Of a stretch of 64,000 nt of DNA, positions 20,846-32,279 are shown piece after piece. The stretch's first letter is position 1; each line of letters opens with the position of its first letter. The stretch is taken from assembly GCF_023159225.1 (NCBI RefSeq), contig NC_063161.1, positions 811,001-875,000 of the forward strand, in the 5' to 3' direction. A program made the position numbers and the translations under genes. The notes beneath the pieces are model-generated. The model ran no database searches and was not told where the DNA came from. It worked only from the letters and a program-made list of their open reading frames with translations. Origin of the DNA: Perognathus longimembris pacificus. Lineage: Eukaryota > Chordata > Mammalia > Rodentia > Heteromyidae.

Positions 20846-21359
20846 GTGGGCCCTTGGCCTATAGGTTACTGACCCTGTCAGTCAAGTGCCTGGGACTGGG
20901 AGCTTCCCGTGACCCCGCCCTGTGTCCCGTCTCCGGGCTGGTCTCCGGTCACCGTGGCGTCCCCAGTCAGCTCTCCACTGGAGCTGAATCGGTGTGTGGG
21001 TATGGTTTTTGTGCTTGCTTCCCTCTCTGGCCTGTGTCCCGACAGTGTGGAGGGAATGTGTGGGCTGCAGGCCTTTGTAACAGCTGGCTGCCTGCAGACT
21101 GCTAATGCTCTGATAAACACTCCAAGGCTCCGTCCTTCAGAATGTGGCTTCTCGGATAATCTACTATATAACAAGTCTTAGAACACTGACTGGAAAGTAG
21201 CTTCAGTTTCCTTCACTTGCCCGGGCCAGGAGGGGCCGCGCTGTCGAGGCCCTTCCAACACCGAGGGAGCAGGAGCTGAGGTGCCCCCACCACCACATCA
21301 ACCTCTGGTGCAGTAATATGCCTGCCAACATCAAGACACGGGTACCTCTTTCTTTGGTT

Positions 21360-21475
21360 TGTCTTGTTGAGAAAAGGTTTTGCTACATAGCGCAAGGTGG
21401 CCTGGAACTCTCTGCCCTGCTCTCTGCCCTCTGAGTTCTGGAGCTAGAGACATGGAGTGCCACGCCTGGCTATGG
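21360..21475 (-). mobile_element. B1 SINE, minus orientation
   Basis: Antisense B1: TTTTGCTACATAGCGCAAGG followed by CACGCCTGGCTA. Confidence 0.65.
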
Positions 21476-21484
21476 AGCCCTCCT

Positions 21485-21878
21485 TTTCTATTTTTCAGAA
21501 CTAAGGCTTGAACACAGGGCCTTGTGCTTGCTAATAAGCAGGCAATGGATCAGTTGAGCAATGCTTGTTTCCCTGTTCTCTTCTACTTTATCCTTTAGTT
21601 TTTTTTTTTCTTTTTTGGTAGGTTTTGGGGCTCAACCTCTGGGCCTGCGCACTGTCTGAGCCTCTTTGTGCTCAGGAGGCTGAGATCTGAGGATTATGTT
21701 TCAAAGCCAGCCAGGGCAGGAAAGTCTGTGAGAAACTTATTTCTAACCGACTACTCAAAATGAACCCAGAAGTGGTGCTGTGACTCAAGTGGTAGAGTGC
21801 TAGCTGGAAGCAAAAGAAACTCAGGGACAGCACCAAGGCCCAGAGTTCAAACCCCAGGACTGACCAAAAACACAAAAC
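21485..21878. mobile_element. Mixed SINE cluster
   Basis: Minus fragments of ID and right-monomer type (21485-21580, 21605-21665) lead directly into a plus-strand B1-dID (21672-21878). The join looks like a fusion of opposite copies. Confidence 0.6.
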
Positions 21879-22269
21879 AGTACAGAGGGGCTTGGCTGGG
21901 CAGGCTTGGGAGCAAGGAGAGCAAGGGAGGAGGGAATGCAGTGTATGCCCACGTGTGAAAGCTGGGGAGACGGTTGGGGAATGACAGAGGGGTGGGGCTG
22001 ACTGGGATAGCGTGTGCATGTGTGGTGGTATTACAGTGAAACGCCCTTGTACCATGGACGTATGCTAATAAAAACAACTAAAAACCAGGCCAAACCTGAA
22101 GGAACACTTAGGGAAGAAAGGGCCACACAGGCCAGGCTGAGGCCTCTTCCCTGGGAGGCCAGAGCGGGGCTGTGGCAGGAAACAGCACCAGCTGGAGTCA
22201 TGTGACTCTTTGAGACATCCCTATTTACTCAGTTTCCCCACCTGTGCTATTCTTTAAAATGAAGAAAGT

Positions 22270-22470
22270 TGGGGCTGGGAATATGGCCTAGTGGTAAAGT
22301 GCTCACCTCTTATACATGAAGCCCTGGGTTCGATTCCTCAGCACCACATAGATAGAAAAAAGCCGGAAGTGGAGCTGGGGCTGAAGAGGTAGAGTGCTAG
22401 CCTTGAGCAAGAAGAAGCCAGGGACGGTGCTCAGGCCCTGAGTCCACACCCCAGGACTGGCAACAAAAAC
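22270..22470 (+). mobile_element. IDL-Geo SINE
   Basis: A complete plus-strand dimer, from GGGGCTGGGAATATGGCCTA to CCCCAGGACTGGC, with an AAC-rich tail. Confidence 0.9.
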
Positions 22471-22479
22471 AAAACAAAC

Positions 22480-24000
22480 AAAATAAAATGAAGAAAGTTT
22501 AGAATCTCTCTTCTAAAGCTATACAAAAAGTCCTGTAGAGCACCAGAACCAAACCAACAACGGGGACCAGAGGGTACAAGGCATTTCGCAATGGTGATGC
22601 AGCCCAGGGCTGAGGAGGCGCCGTGGTGCCAGCTGCTAGGTCAGTGCTACGTCTGAATACGGCTTGTCCCCGCTGATACTTACCTTGAAACTAAATCCCC
22701 CTTATCAGCGAGCTACTAAGAGGTGATGGGGCCGCCCTTGTGAATGGGTTAATCCATTCATGCGATTACTGGATTACTGGTTGTCTTGACTGGGTCTGCT
22801 ATAAAAGCCCCAGGGTGGTTAGGGCCCTTACCTTCCCTGTCTCTAACAACCACATACTACCCACCATAGACACACACAGACACTATCCACGAGACACAGC
22901 CCAACACAGACACACACACTGAAATGAGGCACCACCCAACAATGTCGAAGGCTGTCAAGCTCTGCCGTCGGGCATTTCTCGAGTGCCACGAAGGAGGCAC
23001 GCGCTGCCCTGCGCGGTTGCGCTGCCTCCAGTCTGTTTCTGCTGCTGTGACACAAGACCATGACATGAGTAGCTTGTAGACAAGAGACATGTCAGCCCAG
23101 TTTTGGAGACTTCCAGGGAGCTGGGATCGCTGGTGTCCAACGCAGGCGCACAGACGGCACCTAGAATGGCTTTGCTAAAAACACTGACATCCCCGCCTCC
23201 ATTGTGCACTTGTCCCTCTGCTCTTCTCTCTCCTAGAGTCACCTTGAGTTCCAGGAAGGAACCCAAGAACTGATGGATGACATCTTTACGACAGGGGATG
23301 GATGGAAACTACCTCCAAGCAACAGCAGAGTCTCATGGGGACAGGTGGCCCCCAAATGACAATTACCTCCTATAAGAGGCGGCCGTGGGGCAGGGATAAC
23401 CCTCTCACGGGAATGCAGAGCCAGAACTGAGATAATGATCTACTAGGCCAACACTCTGCCTGGGACCATTTCTACGCATACTTCTCACTTCTGCCCCAAT
23501 TCTGTCTCTGTTTTAGCCTAAAGCTCATCTCAATACACAGAAGATGGCTGGAATACTTAATCTGCCTCTTATTGCAGTGGTTCTGTGCCACATAATGAAC
23601 TTTACTGCCCTTCATATTCTAATTCTGTCTGCGGTATAACAGTCTCTCACTGACCCCAGCCCTTTTTGCTTTTATTTTGCAGGTAGGGCCTCACGGTGAC
23701 TCCAGTGGTGGAACACCAGCCGTGAGGAAGAAAGCTGAATTCCAGGGCCATCACCAAGGTGCACATACAAATGCACATGGGCACCCTACAAGCCATCTTT
23801 GTGTCCATTAGGAGCTGACAGCTGTTCCACATCCTGCTGAGACATCTGGGGGCTGGGCTCCCCAAGCGCAGCCCGGCCCAGCCCAGCAGGAGGGTTGCAC
23901 TGTTCCCCTGCTACACAGGCACCTGCGCATTAAGTGTCCGGAAAGCCAAGTTCTAGTTAACTATGGAAAGTAAGAGAGAACTTTGTTTTCTACTTTCTGC
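22480..24000. other. ZBED4 intron stretch with possible old LTR relics
   Basis: 22680-22830 (GAAACTAAATCCCCC, TATAAAAGCC) and 23030-23130 (TGCTGTGACACAAGACCATG) resemble decayed MaLR/MLT-type LTR sequence. The rest is not recognised. No coding exon is seen. Confidence 0.35.
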
Positions 24001-24005
24001 TTTTG

Positions 24006-24219
24006 TACTTTTTTTTTTTTTTTTGGTCAGTCCTGGGGCTTGAACTCAGGGCCTGGGCACTGTCCGTGAGCTTCTTTTGCTCAAGGCTAGCACTCTACCG
24101 CTTGAGCCACAGCGCCACTTCCGGCTTTGTCTGTCTGCGTATGTGGTGCTGAAGAACTGAACCCAGGGCTTAATGCATGCTAGACAAGCACTCTACGACT
24201 CAGCGACATTCCTAGCCCT
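24006..24219 (-). mobile_element. IDL-Geo SINE
   Basis: A minus-strand dimer with a T-run at its left edge, from GTCAGTCCTGGGGCTTGAAC to GCGACATTCCTAGCCC. Confidence 0.88.
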
Positions 24220-24496
24220 GTACGCTTTATAAATGTAAAGATATTTATATTTCTGTCATCTGCTTTCATGTTTACTACTAGAAAAAATTTCCTCTACTAT
24301 TTGATCCAAATGCATAAGGGCAGAAGTTATGTTGGCTTTTGTTTTCACAACACAAGTAGCCCCTGCGCTTGAGAGTGCTGTCACTTGAGTGTGAAGCATG
24401 CGCTCTGGGCTTTGCCAGCTACTCCAAGGCTGTGGAGGAACGCCTTGGCCTCCAAGGGGGAACATTTCCGGTTCACACAGCATTCAAGAATGCACT

Positions 24497-24693
24497 CGAG
24501 CCACGCTAGTGGCTACTCGGGAGGCTGAGATCTGAGGATAGAGGTTCAAAGCCATCCTGGGCAGGGATGGCCATGAGACTTTTATCTCCAATTAACTGCC
24601 AAAAGGCCAGAGGCAGAACTGTCCTTCAAGTGGTAGAGCATAAGAATTCAGGGACAGCGCCCAGGTCCTGAGTTTAAGCCTCAGGAGAAGCAC
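24497..24693 (+). mobile_element. B1-dID SINE, 5' shortened
   Basis: GGAGGCTGAGATCTGAGGAT on the left and a decayed right monomer ending in GAGTTTAAGCCTCAGG. Confidence 0.7.
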
Positions 24694-24862
24694 AAAAAAA
24701 CAAAACAAACAAAAACCCCCCACAAAAAACAAGTGTGGAACGGTATAGACTTAGGGTATGAGCTCAAATGGGTCCAGGAATGTTATTTTTTCCTGCAGAA
24801 GTGGTGCCACCCAGGCCTCTCACTGGCTCGCAGGAAGCGAACCCAGGTGCTCTGACGACCAT

Positions 24863-24886
24863 ACACACACACACACACACACACAC
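24863..24886. repeat. (AC)n microsatellite
   Basis: Twelve AC units followed by a TA-rich stretch (GTATATATACACGTATAT). Confidence 0.95.
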
Positions 24887-25100
24887 GTATATATACACGT
24901 ATATTGATAAGGTACATTCCCTTCGTTTTTCACATTCAAATTGAAGCACGCTAGATGAAAACCTCCCTCACATGCCACACTGCCAGCAAGGCCCTCAGAG
25001 GAACAGACCAGAAGACGGGTCTCACCAGACCATAGACGGAGCACGTCGGTAAGGCTGTTTCTTTCAGGGGTGTGCCGAGCCCCTAAGCTGGCCGCCCGGC

Positions 25101-25217
25101 CGGGTGTGGTGGCACACTCACGAAATCCCAGCACTCAAAAGGCTGAGGAAAGGATATTCGGAGCTTGAGGTCAAATTGGGCCATGTGGCAAGACTGGCTC
25201 AACAGCAACAAAAAGAC
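25101..25217 (+). mobile_element. B1 SINE
   Basis: CCGGGTGTGGTGGCACACTC is the B1 5' end, and an A-rich tail follows. Confidence 0.7.
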
Positions 25218-25357
25218 ACGTAGTGTGCACAGTACTTGTGGCCTTCTGTGAGAGGCAGGGGAAAGTGAGGTTGGTGTATGTCTGCAGATTGACCTGCAGG
25301 ATAAAGAAGTGGAAACAATTGCCCAAAGAGGGAGGAGTTAGGGCAGACACATTTATA

Positions 25358-25540
25358 TAGGGCTTGAACTCAGGGCCTGGGCGCTGTCCCGGAGCTGCTT
25401 TTTTTTCTTTTTGCTTAAGGCTAGCATTTGAGCCACAGCGCCACTCTGGGCCTTTTCTTTGTATGTGGTACTGAGGAATGGAACCCAGGGCTTCACGCAT
25501 GCTAGGCAAGCACTCTACCACTAAGCCATGTTCCCAGCCC
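25358..25540 (-). mobile_element. IDL-Geo SINE, 3' shortened
   Basis: A minus-strand copy from GGGCTTGAACTCAGGGCCTG to GCCATGTTCCCAGCCC. Confidence 0.82.
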
Positions 25541-25582
25541 TCAGGTAATTATTTTGTACATAAAATTTTTTTTAAAATCTAG

Positions 25583-26140
25583 GAGTGGCACACAACTGTC
25601 ATCCCAGCTACTTGGGAGGCAGACATAGAGGCCAGCCTGGGGAGAAATTAGTAAGACTCAGCATCAGTAAACAAGTGGGACATGATGCATACACCTGTAA
25701 TTCTAGCCACTGGAGACATAGGCTGGAGGACTGTGCTCCAAGGCCACTCCGTGCAAAAAGTGTAAAACAAACAAACAGAAAACACATTTATCTGAAAAAA
25801 CAACCACAGCAAAAACTGGCTGGAGGTGTAGATCAAGTGGTAAAGTGTAAAGCCTGGAGTTCAGTACCACCAAAGAGAAACAAACAAAAATTCAAAATTA
25901 AACAGAAGACTTTTCGAGAAAAGAATACAAATTTTAAGAATCAAAAGAATGACTGGGCGCTGGTGGCTCATACCTGTAATCCTAGTTAATCAGCAGCTTA
26001 GATCTAAAGATCAAGGTTCAAAGCCAGGAAAGTCCAGAAAGTCTAGAAGATTCTTATCTCTAACCAACCAAAAAGGTAAAAGTCAAGCTGTGGCTCAAGT
26101 GGTAGGGCTCCAGCTTTGTACTAGCAAAAACGACAACAGA
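25583..26140 (+). mobile_element. SINE cluster: B1 dimer, ID fragment, B1-dID
   Basis: 25583-25770 is two B1-like units, 25812-25875 an ID fragment and 25952-26140 a B1-dID (GTGGCTCATACCTGTAATCC on the left, GCTGTGGCTCAAGTGGTAGG on the right). Confidence 0.65.
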
Positions 26141-26225
26141 AAGAACAATTAAATGATATCATGTAAGCTCAAATTTATATTTAATATTTGTATGAACTCA
26201 ATATTTTTGTTTGCTGGCTCGCTTT

Positions 26226-26517
26226 GTTTTTCTGAGGTACTGGGGATCAAACCTACAGATGTATGCAAGCTAGACAAGTGTTTTCCCACTGGGCCACACC
26301 TCAGCCTGAATTCATATTTATTTATTGCCAGTCCTGGGGCTTGAACTCAGGGACTGAGCACTGTCCCTGAGATTCTTTTGCTCAAGGCTAGAATACCACC
26401 ACTTGAGCTACAGGGCCACTTCCGGCTTTTTCTGTGCATGTGGTACTGAGAAACTGAACTCTGGGCTTTGTGCATGCTAGGCAAGCACTCTATTGCTAAC
26501 CCACATTCCCGGCCCCA
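26226..26517 (-). mobile_element. ID fragment and IDL-Geo SINE
   Basis: 26226-26310 is an antisense ID monomer (GGGGATCAAACCTACAGATG). 26326-26517 is a full antisense IDL-Geo. Confidence 0.75.
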
Positions 26518-26531
26518 ATATTTATTTATTT

Positions 26532-26757
26532 AGCTAGTCCTAGGGTTTGAACTCAGGGCCTGGGCCTGTCCTTGAGTTTTTGTTGCTCAAGGCCATCTCT
26601 TTGCCACTTGAGCCACAGCTCTATGTTCGGCCTTTTCTAAGTAGTTTCTTGGAGATTAGAGTCTCACAGGCTTTCGGCGGGGGCTGGCTTTTGGGATCCT
26701 CAGCTCTCAGCCTCCTGAGTAGCTAGGATAACAGGCGTGAGCCACCAGCGCCCAGCT
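26532..26757 (-). mobile_element. B1-dID SINE
   Basis: An antisense dimer, with the right monomer first (AGTCCTAGGGTTTGAACTCA) and then B1 (CCTCCTGAGTAGCTAGGATA, GTGAGCCACCAGCGCCCAGC). Confidence 0.85.
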
Positions 26758-26954
26758 GAACTCATAGTATTTGTCCACCTAAAGGGCTATAAACAATAAT
26801 ATACAAATGTAGGTTAGGGGTAAAACTCATGGTAGTCTCTTTGCCTAGAAGGCTTCTAGTCTCAGCACTGAAAACAACAAAAACTAATCTAAACTAAATT
26901 AAAATACACAACGATGTCAGCTGCCTTTCTTCACCAACAGAAAACAAAGCACTG

Positions 26955-27167
26955 GGGCTGGGGATATAGCCTAGTGGCAAGAGTGCCTGCCTGGGATACA
27001 CGAGGCCCTAGGTTTGATTCCCCAGCACCACATATACAGAAAACGGCCAGAAGCAGCGCTGTGGCTCAAGTGGCAGAGTTTTAGCCTTGAGCGGGAAGAA
27101 GCCAGGGACAGTGCTCAGGCCCTGAGTCCAAGGCCCAGGACTAGCCAAAAAAAAAAAAAAAAAAAAA
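26955..27167 (+). mobile_element. Young IDL-Geo SINE with 15-bp target-site duplication
   Basis: Flanked by GAAAACAAAGCACTG at 26940-26954 and 27168-27182, with an A tail of about 20. The element is near-identical to the copy at 18420. Confidence 0.92.
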
Positions 27168-27179
27168 GAAAACAAAGCA

Positions 27180-27865
27180 CTGAAGAAATGGATGGTTGTA
27201 GGTCTGAAAAAAAAAAAAAAAAGAGGTGAGACAGTGAGAGGTGTGCTGAGTGAAAAGACACCGGAGCCACTCAGGAAGGCCTGGCTGGTCACACCTCTGC
27301 ACACAAGGTCAGAGAGCCACTTGTTATGCGAAGAATAGGAGGAGGAATAACACTTGTTCGGTAACAGCTACCAAACGCCTCCTCCAAGCTGGTCCTAACC
27401 AGAAGGAGTAAGCGTGCACGGGTCTCCTGACTCGGCAGAGGGAAGGGGGGCCCTCACAAGTCTGCCAGGAAGGACCACAAACAGAGTCCAAGGCTGATGG
27501 TGGCCCTGGATGGTGCCGCAGGGGACGTGGGGCTACCAAGGACAGGGCAATCTCACGCACACAACGTCACCCATCATCTGTGCGCCATCTCCATCCACTC
27601 CCGGTCCCACTGCCAGGACACAGAGAACACAGTGGGGCGGAGGAACTGAGGGCCCCACCCACGCTGAGCTAGAACAACTAAAGACGTGGGCACAGCTGGA
27701 CAATGAAGACCGTGCCGACGGGCTGGATGACACCGGGGCTCTCTGTATCCATGTCCAGGGCACCCATCCCATGACCACAGTAGCGTTCTCTTCCCTTTTT
27801 GGGAGGAAAGGACCCTTGGAGAAGTGTCCTGATGCCCACAATTTCTTTCAAAAGGGTCAAGCATG
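27180..27865. other. ZBED4 intron stretch with no recognised feature
   Basis: Begins with a short A-run, then unique-looking sequence. No exon or RNA gene was recognised. Confidence 0.4.
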
Positions 27866-27955
27866 GGCTGGGACACAGCTCAGTGGCAGAGGGCTTGCCT
27901 AGCAAGTGCAACATCCTGGGTTCCATCCCCAGTACAGAAAAGACAAAAAAAAAGT
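27866..27955 (+). mobile_element. ID SINE monomer
   Basis: A stand-alone ID/tRNA-Ala-like element with A-box GCTCAGTGGCAGAGGGCTTG, B-box GGTTCCATCCC and an A tail. Confidence 0.8.
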
Positions 27956-27959
27956 CAAG

Positions 27960-29260
27960 CCACACTGACACAACACAATCTCTGAAAGCCTAACTACATA
28001 CCTGCCTTTGAGAGGAGACACGCTGACCCTCAAGGAACTCTTGATCTCCAGGTCAAACCCCGTCTGGCTCCAACCAGGAGAAGGATGTGAATTCAGGCCG
28101 GGTCTATGCCTGAAAGCAACCTTAACTTACTATGACATAATGAACACCCGTGGCGTTAGCAACAGTATCAAGAGCCCAAACCAGCATGGCCACAGGAATT
28201 CTGCACCTACACAGAGAAAAACTATCATCCTGTCTGGGGCCAAACTGAGATGGAGTATCCAAAGCTAAAAGCCAAAAGCACCTGCAAAGGGTTAAGCTTC
28301 AGAACCCCAGAACCAAAGCTATTTCATGGGACAAGCCGATAAGGCTACCTTGGAAACAAAGCACATTCCAAAGCAAGCAAACAACACATTAAGGTCATTG
28401 GTTTCTGAAATGTTCTGGGGCACATACCAGAGCATGGATTGCTCAGATGGCTTGTTTGTGGGTGCCCTAAACTTGACACCAGCACCCTTGCCACCTCCTC
28501 TTTCCTCTGGGTCCTGAGTACCACCAGTAACAACCCTGGAATTGAAGCTGTGGCTGAAAGCTGCAGGAAACCTTAACTGTCTTTTCTACAGATTAAGGAT
28601 CCTGACATCTGTGACAAAGCCCCCACCCTGTACTCTGAGGCAGGCAGGCAGGGAGAGCAGGGCCCACCATGAGCCTATGGGCAGCTTCAGGGGCAGGCCA
28701 CTCCAGATGACCACCGGGCCTCTGACAACATCTGTCTGCAGAAGTGAAGCTGGAGGACACAGCAGTCCAGCAGCTGTGGGGCCACCTGGCCAAGGCGCTC
28801 CCCACCCAGGACCAGGGAGCAGGTAGCTGAGCAATCACAAGGGCAGGGTGGAGGAGGAGGCCCAGTCCATTTTCAGTCACCACTGCTGTACAGACTTCAT
28901 ATAACAGGGGCCAAGGCTGCTCGAAGGCCTCTACCCGCAGAGCTCGGAAGATAAGCTCACACTTTGTTGGGCAGGGGCCCAGCCTTTTCAGCCCATGTGA
29001 CTTAAGCTCCATGTCCAGTGAATCCCCAAAATGTATGCCTAAGCAGCTGGGAGTAGGCTGCTGCAGAGGGGCTGGCTCTGGGGCCTGGCTGTGCCATTCT
29101 GATGCTTCTCTGAGGGACCTGTGCCAATATCTGGACCCTCGAGGACCCTTCCGCAGGGGAGCTGTTGCAAAGCACACTCCTCAGACAGGGACCCAGCACC
29201 ATCTCTGCCTTCATCTGCTGGTAATTCTCCTTGGAGATTTCATTACCCATCTTCCTTCCT
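27960..29260. other. ZBED4 intron stretch with no recognised feature
   Basis: About 1.3 kb without clear SINEs. Open frames on both strands are short and not recognised, so I do not call a gene. Confidence 0.4.
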
Positions 29261-29263
29261 TTG

Positions 29264-29368
29264 TTTTTTTAAAGATAGGCTCTCACTATGTTGCTCAGGC
29301 TGGCTTGGAACTCTTGGGCTCCGATGAATTTCCTGGCCAGCTTCCTGAGTAGGTGGGGCTGTCAGGCC
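29264..29368 (-). mobile_element. B1 SINE, minus orientation
   Basis: Antisense B1: GCTCTCACTATGTTGCTCAG followed by CTTCCTGAGTAGGTGGGGCT. Confidence 0.7.
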
Positions 29369-29548
29369 TTTTCCCTGGTTTACATGGGTCCCCACCATCA
29401 CTTTGGTTATAAAGACACCACTGTAAGAATGTACATGGTGCACAAAGTGTTTCTGTCTCCCCAGGTGCCACACCGCTGCCTTAGAAACTACAGAAATGTC
29501 TCCCACTATTTAAACTATCAACAGCACCTATCTAATAATTAGCTAAAG

Positions 29549-29760
29549 GGCTGGTGTGGTGGTACACACGTGGAACACCAGCTATTTAGGAAGCAGAGAT
29601 CCCAGTTCAAGGCCAGCCCAGGCAAAAAGTTAGCAAGGCTCCATCTCAACAAGCAAGCTGAGCACAATGGCATGCACCCGCAATGCAAGGCACCTACGAG
29701 GAAGGAGGCACGGGTCAGAGGGCGGTGGTCCAGGCAAAAACACGAGGCTATCTGAAAAAT
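29549..29760 (+). mobile_element. B1-type dimer
   Basis: A B1 unit (GCTGGTGTGGTGGTACACAC) is followed by a second, diverged unit ending in CTATCTGAAAAATAAC. Confidence 0.6.
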
Positions 29761-29989
29761 AACTAGAGCGAAAAAGGACCTGAGGACATGGTTCAAGAGG
29801 CACAATGCCGGGCTCAGGTCACCTCCCCTGGCGTGGAGATCAAGGCTCAGCTACGCTTCTCACCACCCCCTTTCTCACCCTCTCTCCTGGTCACCCGGCC
29901 GGCAGGTAGGGCCAGGATGGGGCGGGGGAGCCAGCACTGACCTCACGTGCCCGCGGCCGGAAGAGAACGCTTACCCACCTCCTTACCAG

Positions 29990-30384
29990 TAAAGAAAGCC
30001 AGGCATACGCGGGTCTCGGAGAAGCTTCAAGAGCTATCTGATTTATTAAGGCAGGGATAAAGGGAAGTGATAGGAAGGGAAAGTGATCGGCCAGGACGCC
30101 GATAGGCTGGGAGCTTATCACATGACCCCTCTTGAGCTAACGTCACTCGAAAGTGCCGCGCCAGGGAGAGACTGGGGGCGCCTGGGCTGGCGAGAGAGTT
30201 GGGGGCTGGGTGCAAAGCCGGTTCTTCTGGTTCCGGACCCAGAGAACCGTAGCCTGCTTCCGCATTCCCCCAGGGCTGGAGGGAGGGGCGTCAAGTCCCC
30301 CGTCAAGTCCAAAGGCTGGATCCCAACAGCACAACACCTGCCTAGCAAGCACAAGGCCATGGTTCAAATCCCAGTACAGAAAAT
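29990..30384. other. Possible LTR relic and ID fragment
   Basis: 29990-30130 has a compact order that could be an old LTR end (antisense AATAAA at about 30041-30047). This is tentative. 30310-30384 is an ID-type fragment (CTAGCAAGCACAAGGCCATG). Confidence 0.3.
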
Positions 30385-31257
30385 AATTAGGAACTAAATC
30401 ACTTAGGGGATTCGGGAAGAAAAATCGAGGCACTGGGAAGTAGGGTACAGAAAGTGAGAGCCCCTGGAGGGTGGTAAGCCTGGCACACTGGTGTACTCCC
30501 CAGACACAATGAAGGCCAAAGTGGAGGCACTCAAAGAGGGTAAACTTAAGCACACACAACTCTTTTGGAGAATTCTGTGACATCCAATCATCTGTAGGTA
30601 GGAACCACAAATTCCTGCAGTTAATGTCTTCATGCCCTGAAAACTTTCAAGACAGAAGAATGACAGCTGGCGACTGAACTGTTCTGTGCAGACACATAGA
30701 AGGAGGCAAGGTCGGTGGCTTTTTCAAACTTCAGTGGCCTCCACCCCAGGGTACCAGCCACCGCTCACCCACTCAAGTCACTCACCTGCTCCCTCCTCTC
30801 AACAAGCCACCGCCACCCTGACAGAAATGAAAAGAAACTCAACATCACAAGGTCTCAAAGTAAATAGTGTAACGAAACTTTCCAACTCACAGGTGGCCTC
30901 AGCTCTACAGACTGGGGACAGGAATTTCTCACAAGCAATCTTAAAATAAGTACTCAAACTCCAAAGGCTAATGCTATTCTTCTCACACCCCCAAGACACA
31001 CTTTCAGCCTTTTGAAAGTATATTTGTTTACAGGCACTTAAGAAACTGTTTTTTTGTCTTGCTGATATCACAGATGACTTAAAAGCAGGGAGGAAAGCCT
31101 GGCATCTCTGACTCCATTTTATGTTTGTCTTTGTTCTAGGCTATTCTTTTATTTTTTAAAACTGTTATTATAAAGATGATGTACAGAGATTACAGTTACA
31201 TAAGTCAGGTAAAGATTACATTTCTTTTTGGACAATGCCACCCCTTTAGGCTATCCT
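30385..31257. other. ZBED4 intron stretch with no recognised feature
   Basis: Mostly unique-looking. 31165-31245 (GATTACAGTTACATAAGTCA) resembles the sequence at 54385-54490 and may be part of an interspersed repeat that I cannot name. Confidence 0.35.
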
Positions 31258-31459
31258 TTTTTTTTTTTTCCTTGCCAGTTCTGGGGCTTGAACTCAGGGC
31301 CTGAGCACTGTCCCTGGCTTCATTGTGCTCACAGTTAGCACTCTACCACTTGAGCCACAATGCCACTTCTGGCTTTTTCTATATATTTGGTGCTGAGGAA
31401 CTGAACCCAGGGCTTCATGTATACAAGCACCCTTCGACTAGGCCATATTCCCAGCCCTA
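31258..31459 (-). mobile_element. IDL-Geo SINE
   Basis: A minus-strand dimer with a T-run, from GCCAGTTCTGGGGCTTGAAC to CCATATTCCCAGCCC. Confidence 0.88.
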
Positions 31460-32270
31460 GGCCATCCTTTTAACAATCACTTTGTAATCACCTTGGCTTC
31501 ACAGACCAGACTAATCAATACCATTTTTATGACAAGGGACTCAACCTAACCTAAAAGAACAGCAGAGCCTGTAGGACACATCACCTGGAAATGAGGACAA
31601 TTACTATAATGACCAGGCTGCACCCTAGAGCTGGAGGAATCTCATAGAACCAGACCGCTCCCTGCAATTGATGACAGTGATAATAACTTCTCTGGAACTT
31701 GGGGGAACCAGAACAGAGATTAATATCACCCAGGCCACACCTGTATCCAGAGCTCTTAAAAGTATGCATATTTGTCCCCGGCCACCCCACCTTCCTCTAA
31801 CCCCTAATGCTCCGGTCTTTATCCTGGAGATGGCTGAAGATTAACTAACGTGCCATCTTTCTGCAGCACCCGCACCATCAACATCTCCTTTCTCCGCTGC
31901 ATTCCTTCCCTACCACTTTCACTGTGTTCTAGGTCTTGCCTGAATTCACCCTGGACCAAGGACTGAGGTGAGTAACCAAAGCAACTTTCCAGTAACAAGA
32001 CCATAGCAGAAACTCAAGTAGCTGTGAAGCCAGACACAGAGAAATGAAGAGGAAAATGCAGACTGGATAAAGTCTTCATGATTCCAGACCTCCACTTCCC
32101 GGTTGTTCCTTCCCAAACTCCGGGGCCTGTGGCGCCTCAGCAGCCTGACACACATGGAACTCCATCACCTGCCCTCCTGATTTCCTTTAAACTCTCCTCC
32201 AAGGTCAACAGTTTCACAACCTAAAACATCAACCACCACCTTCAGGAACAAAGCCTGAGAGCCCCGTAGT
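31460..32270. other. ZBED4 intron stretch before the CpG island
   Basis: Unique-looking sequence with no recognised exon or repeat. GC content rises sharply after 32280. Confidence 0.4.
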
Positions 32271-32279
32271 AAATTACCT

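Noticed and set aside
22680..23270. Endogenous retroviral gene
   Set aside because: Only decayed LTR-like sequence is visible. There is no gag, pol or env frame.
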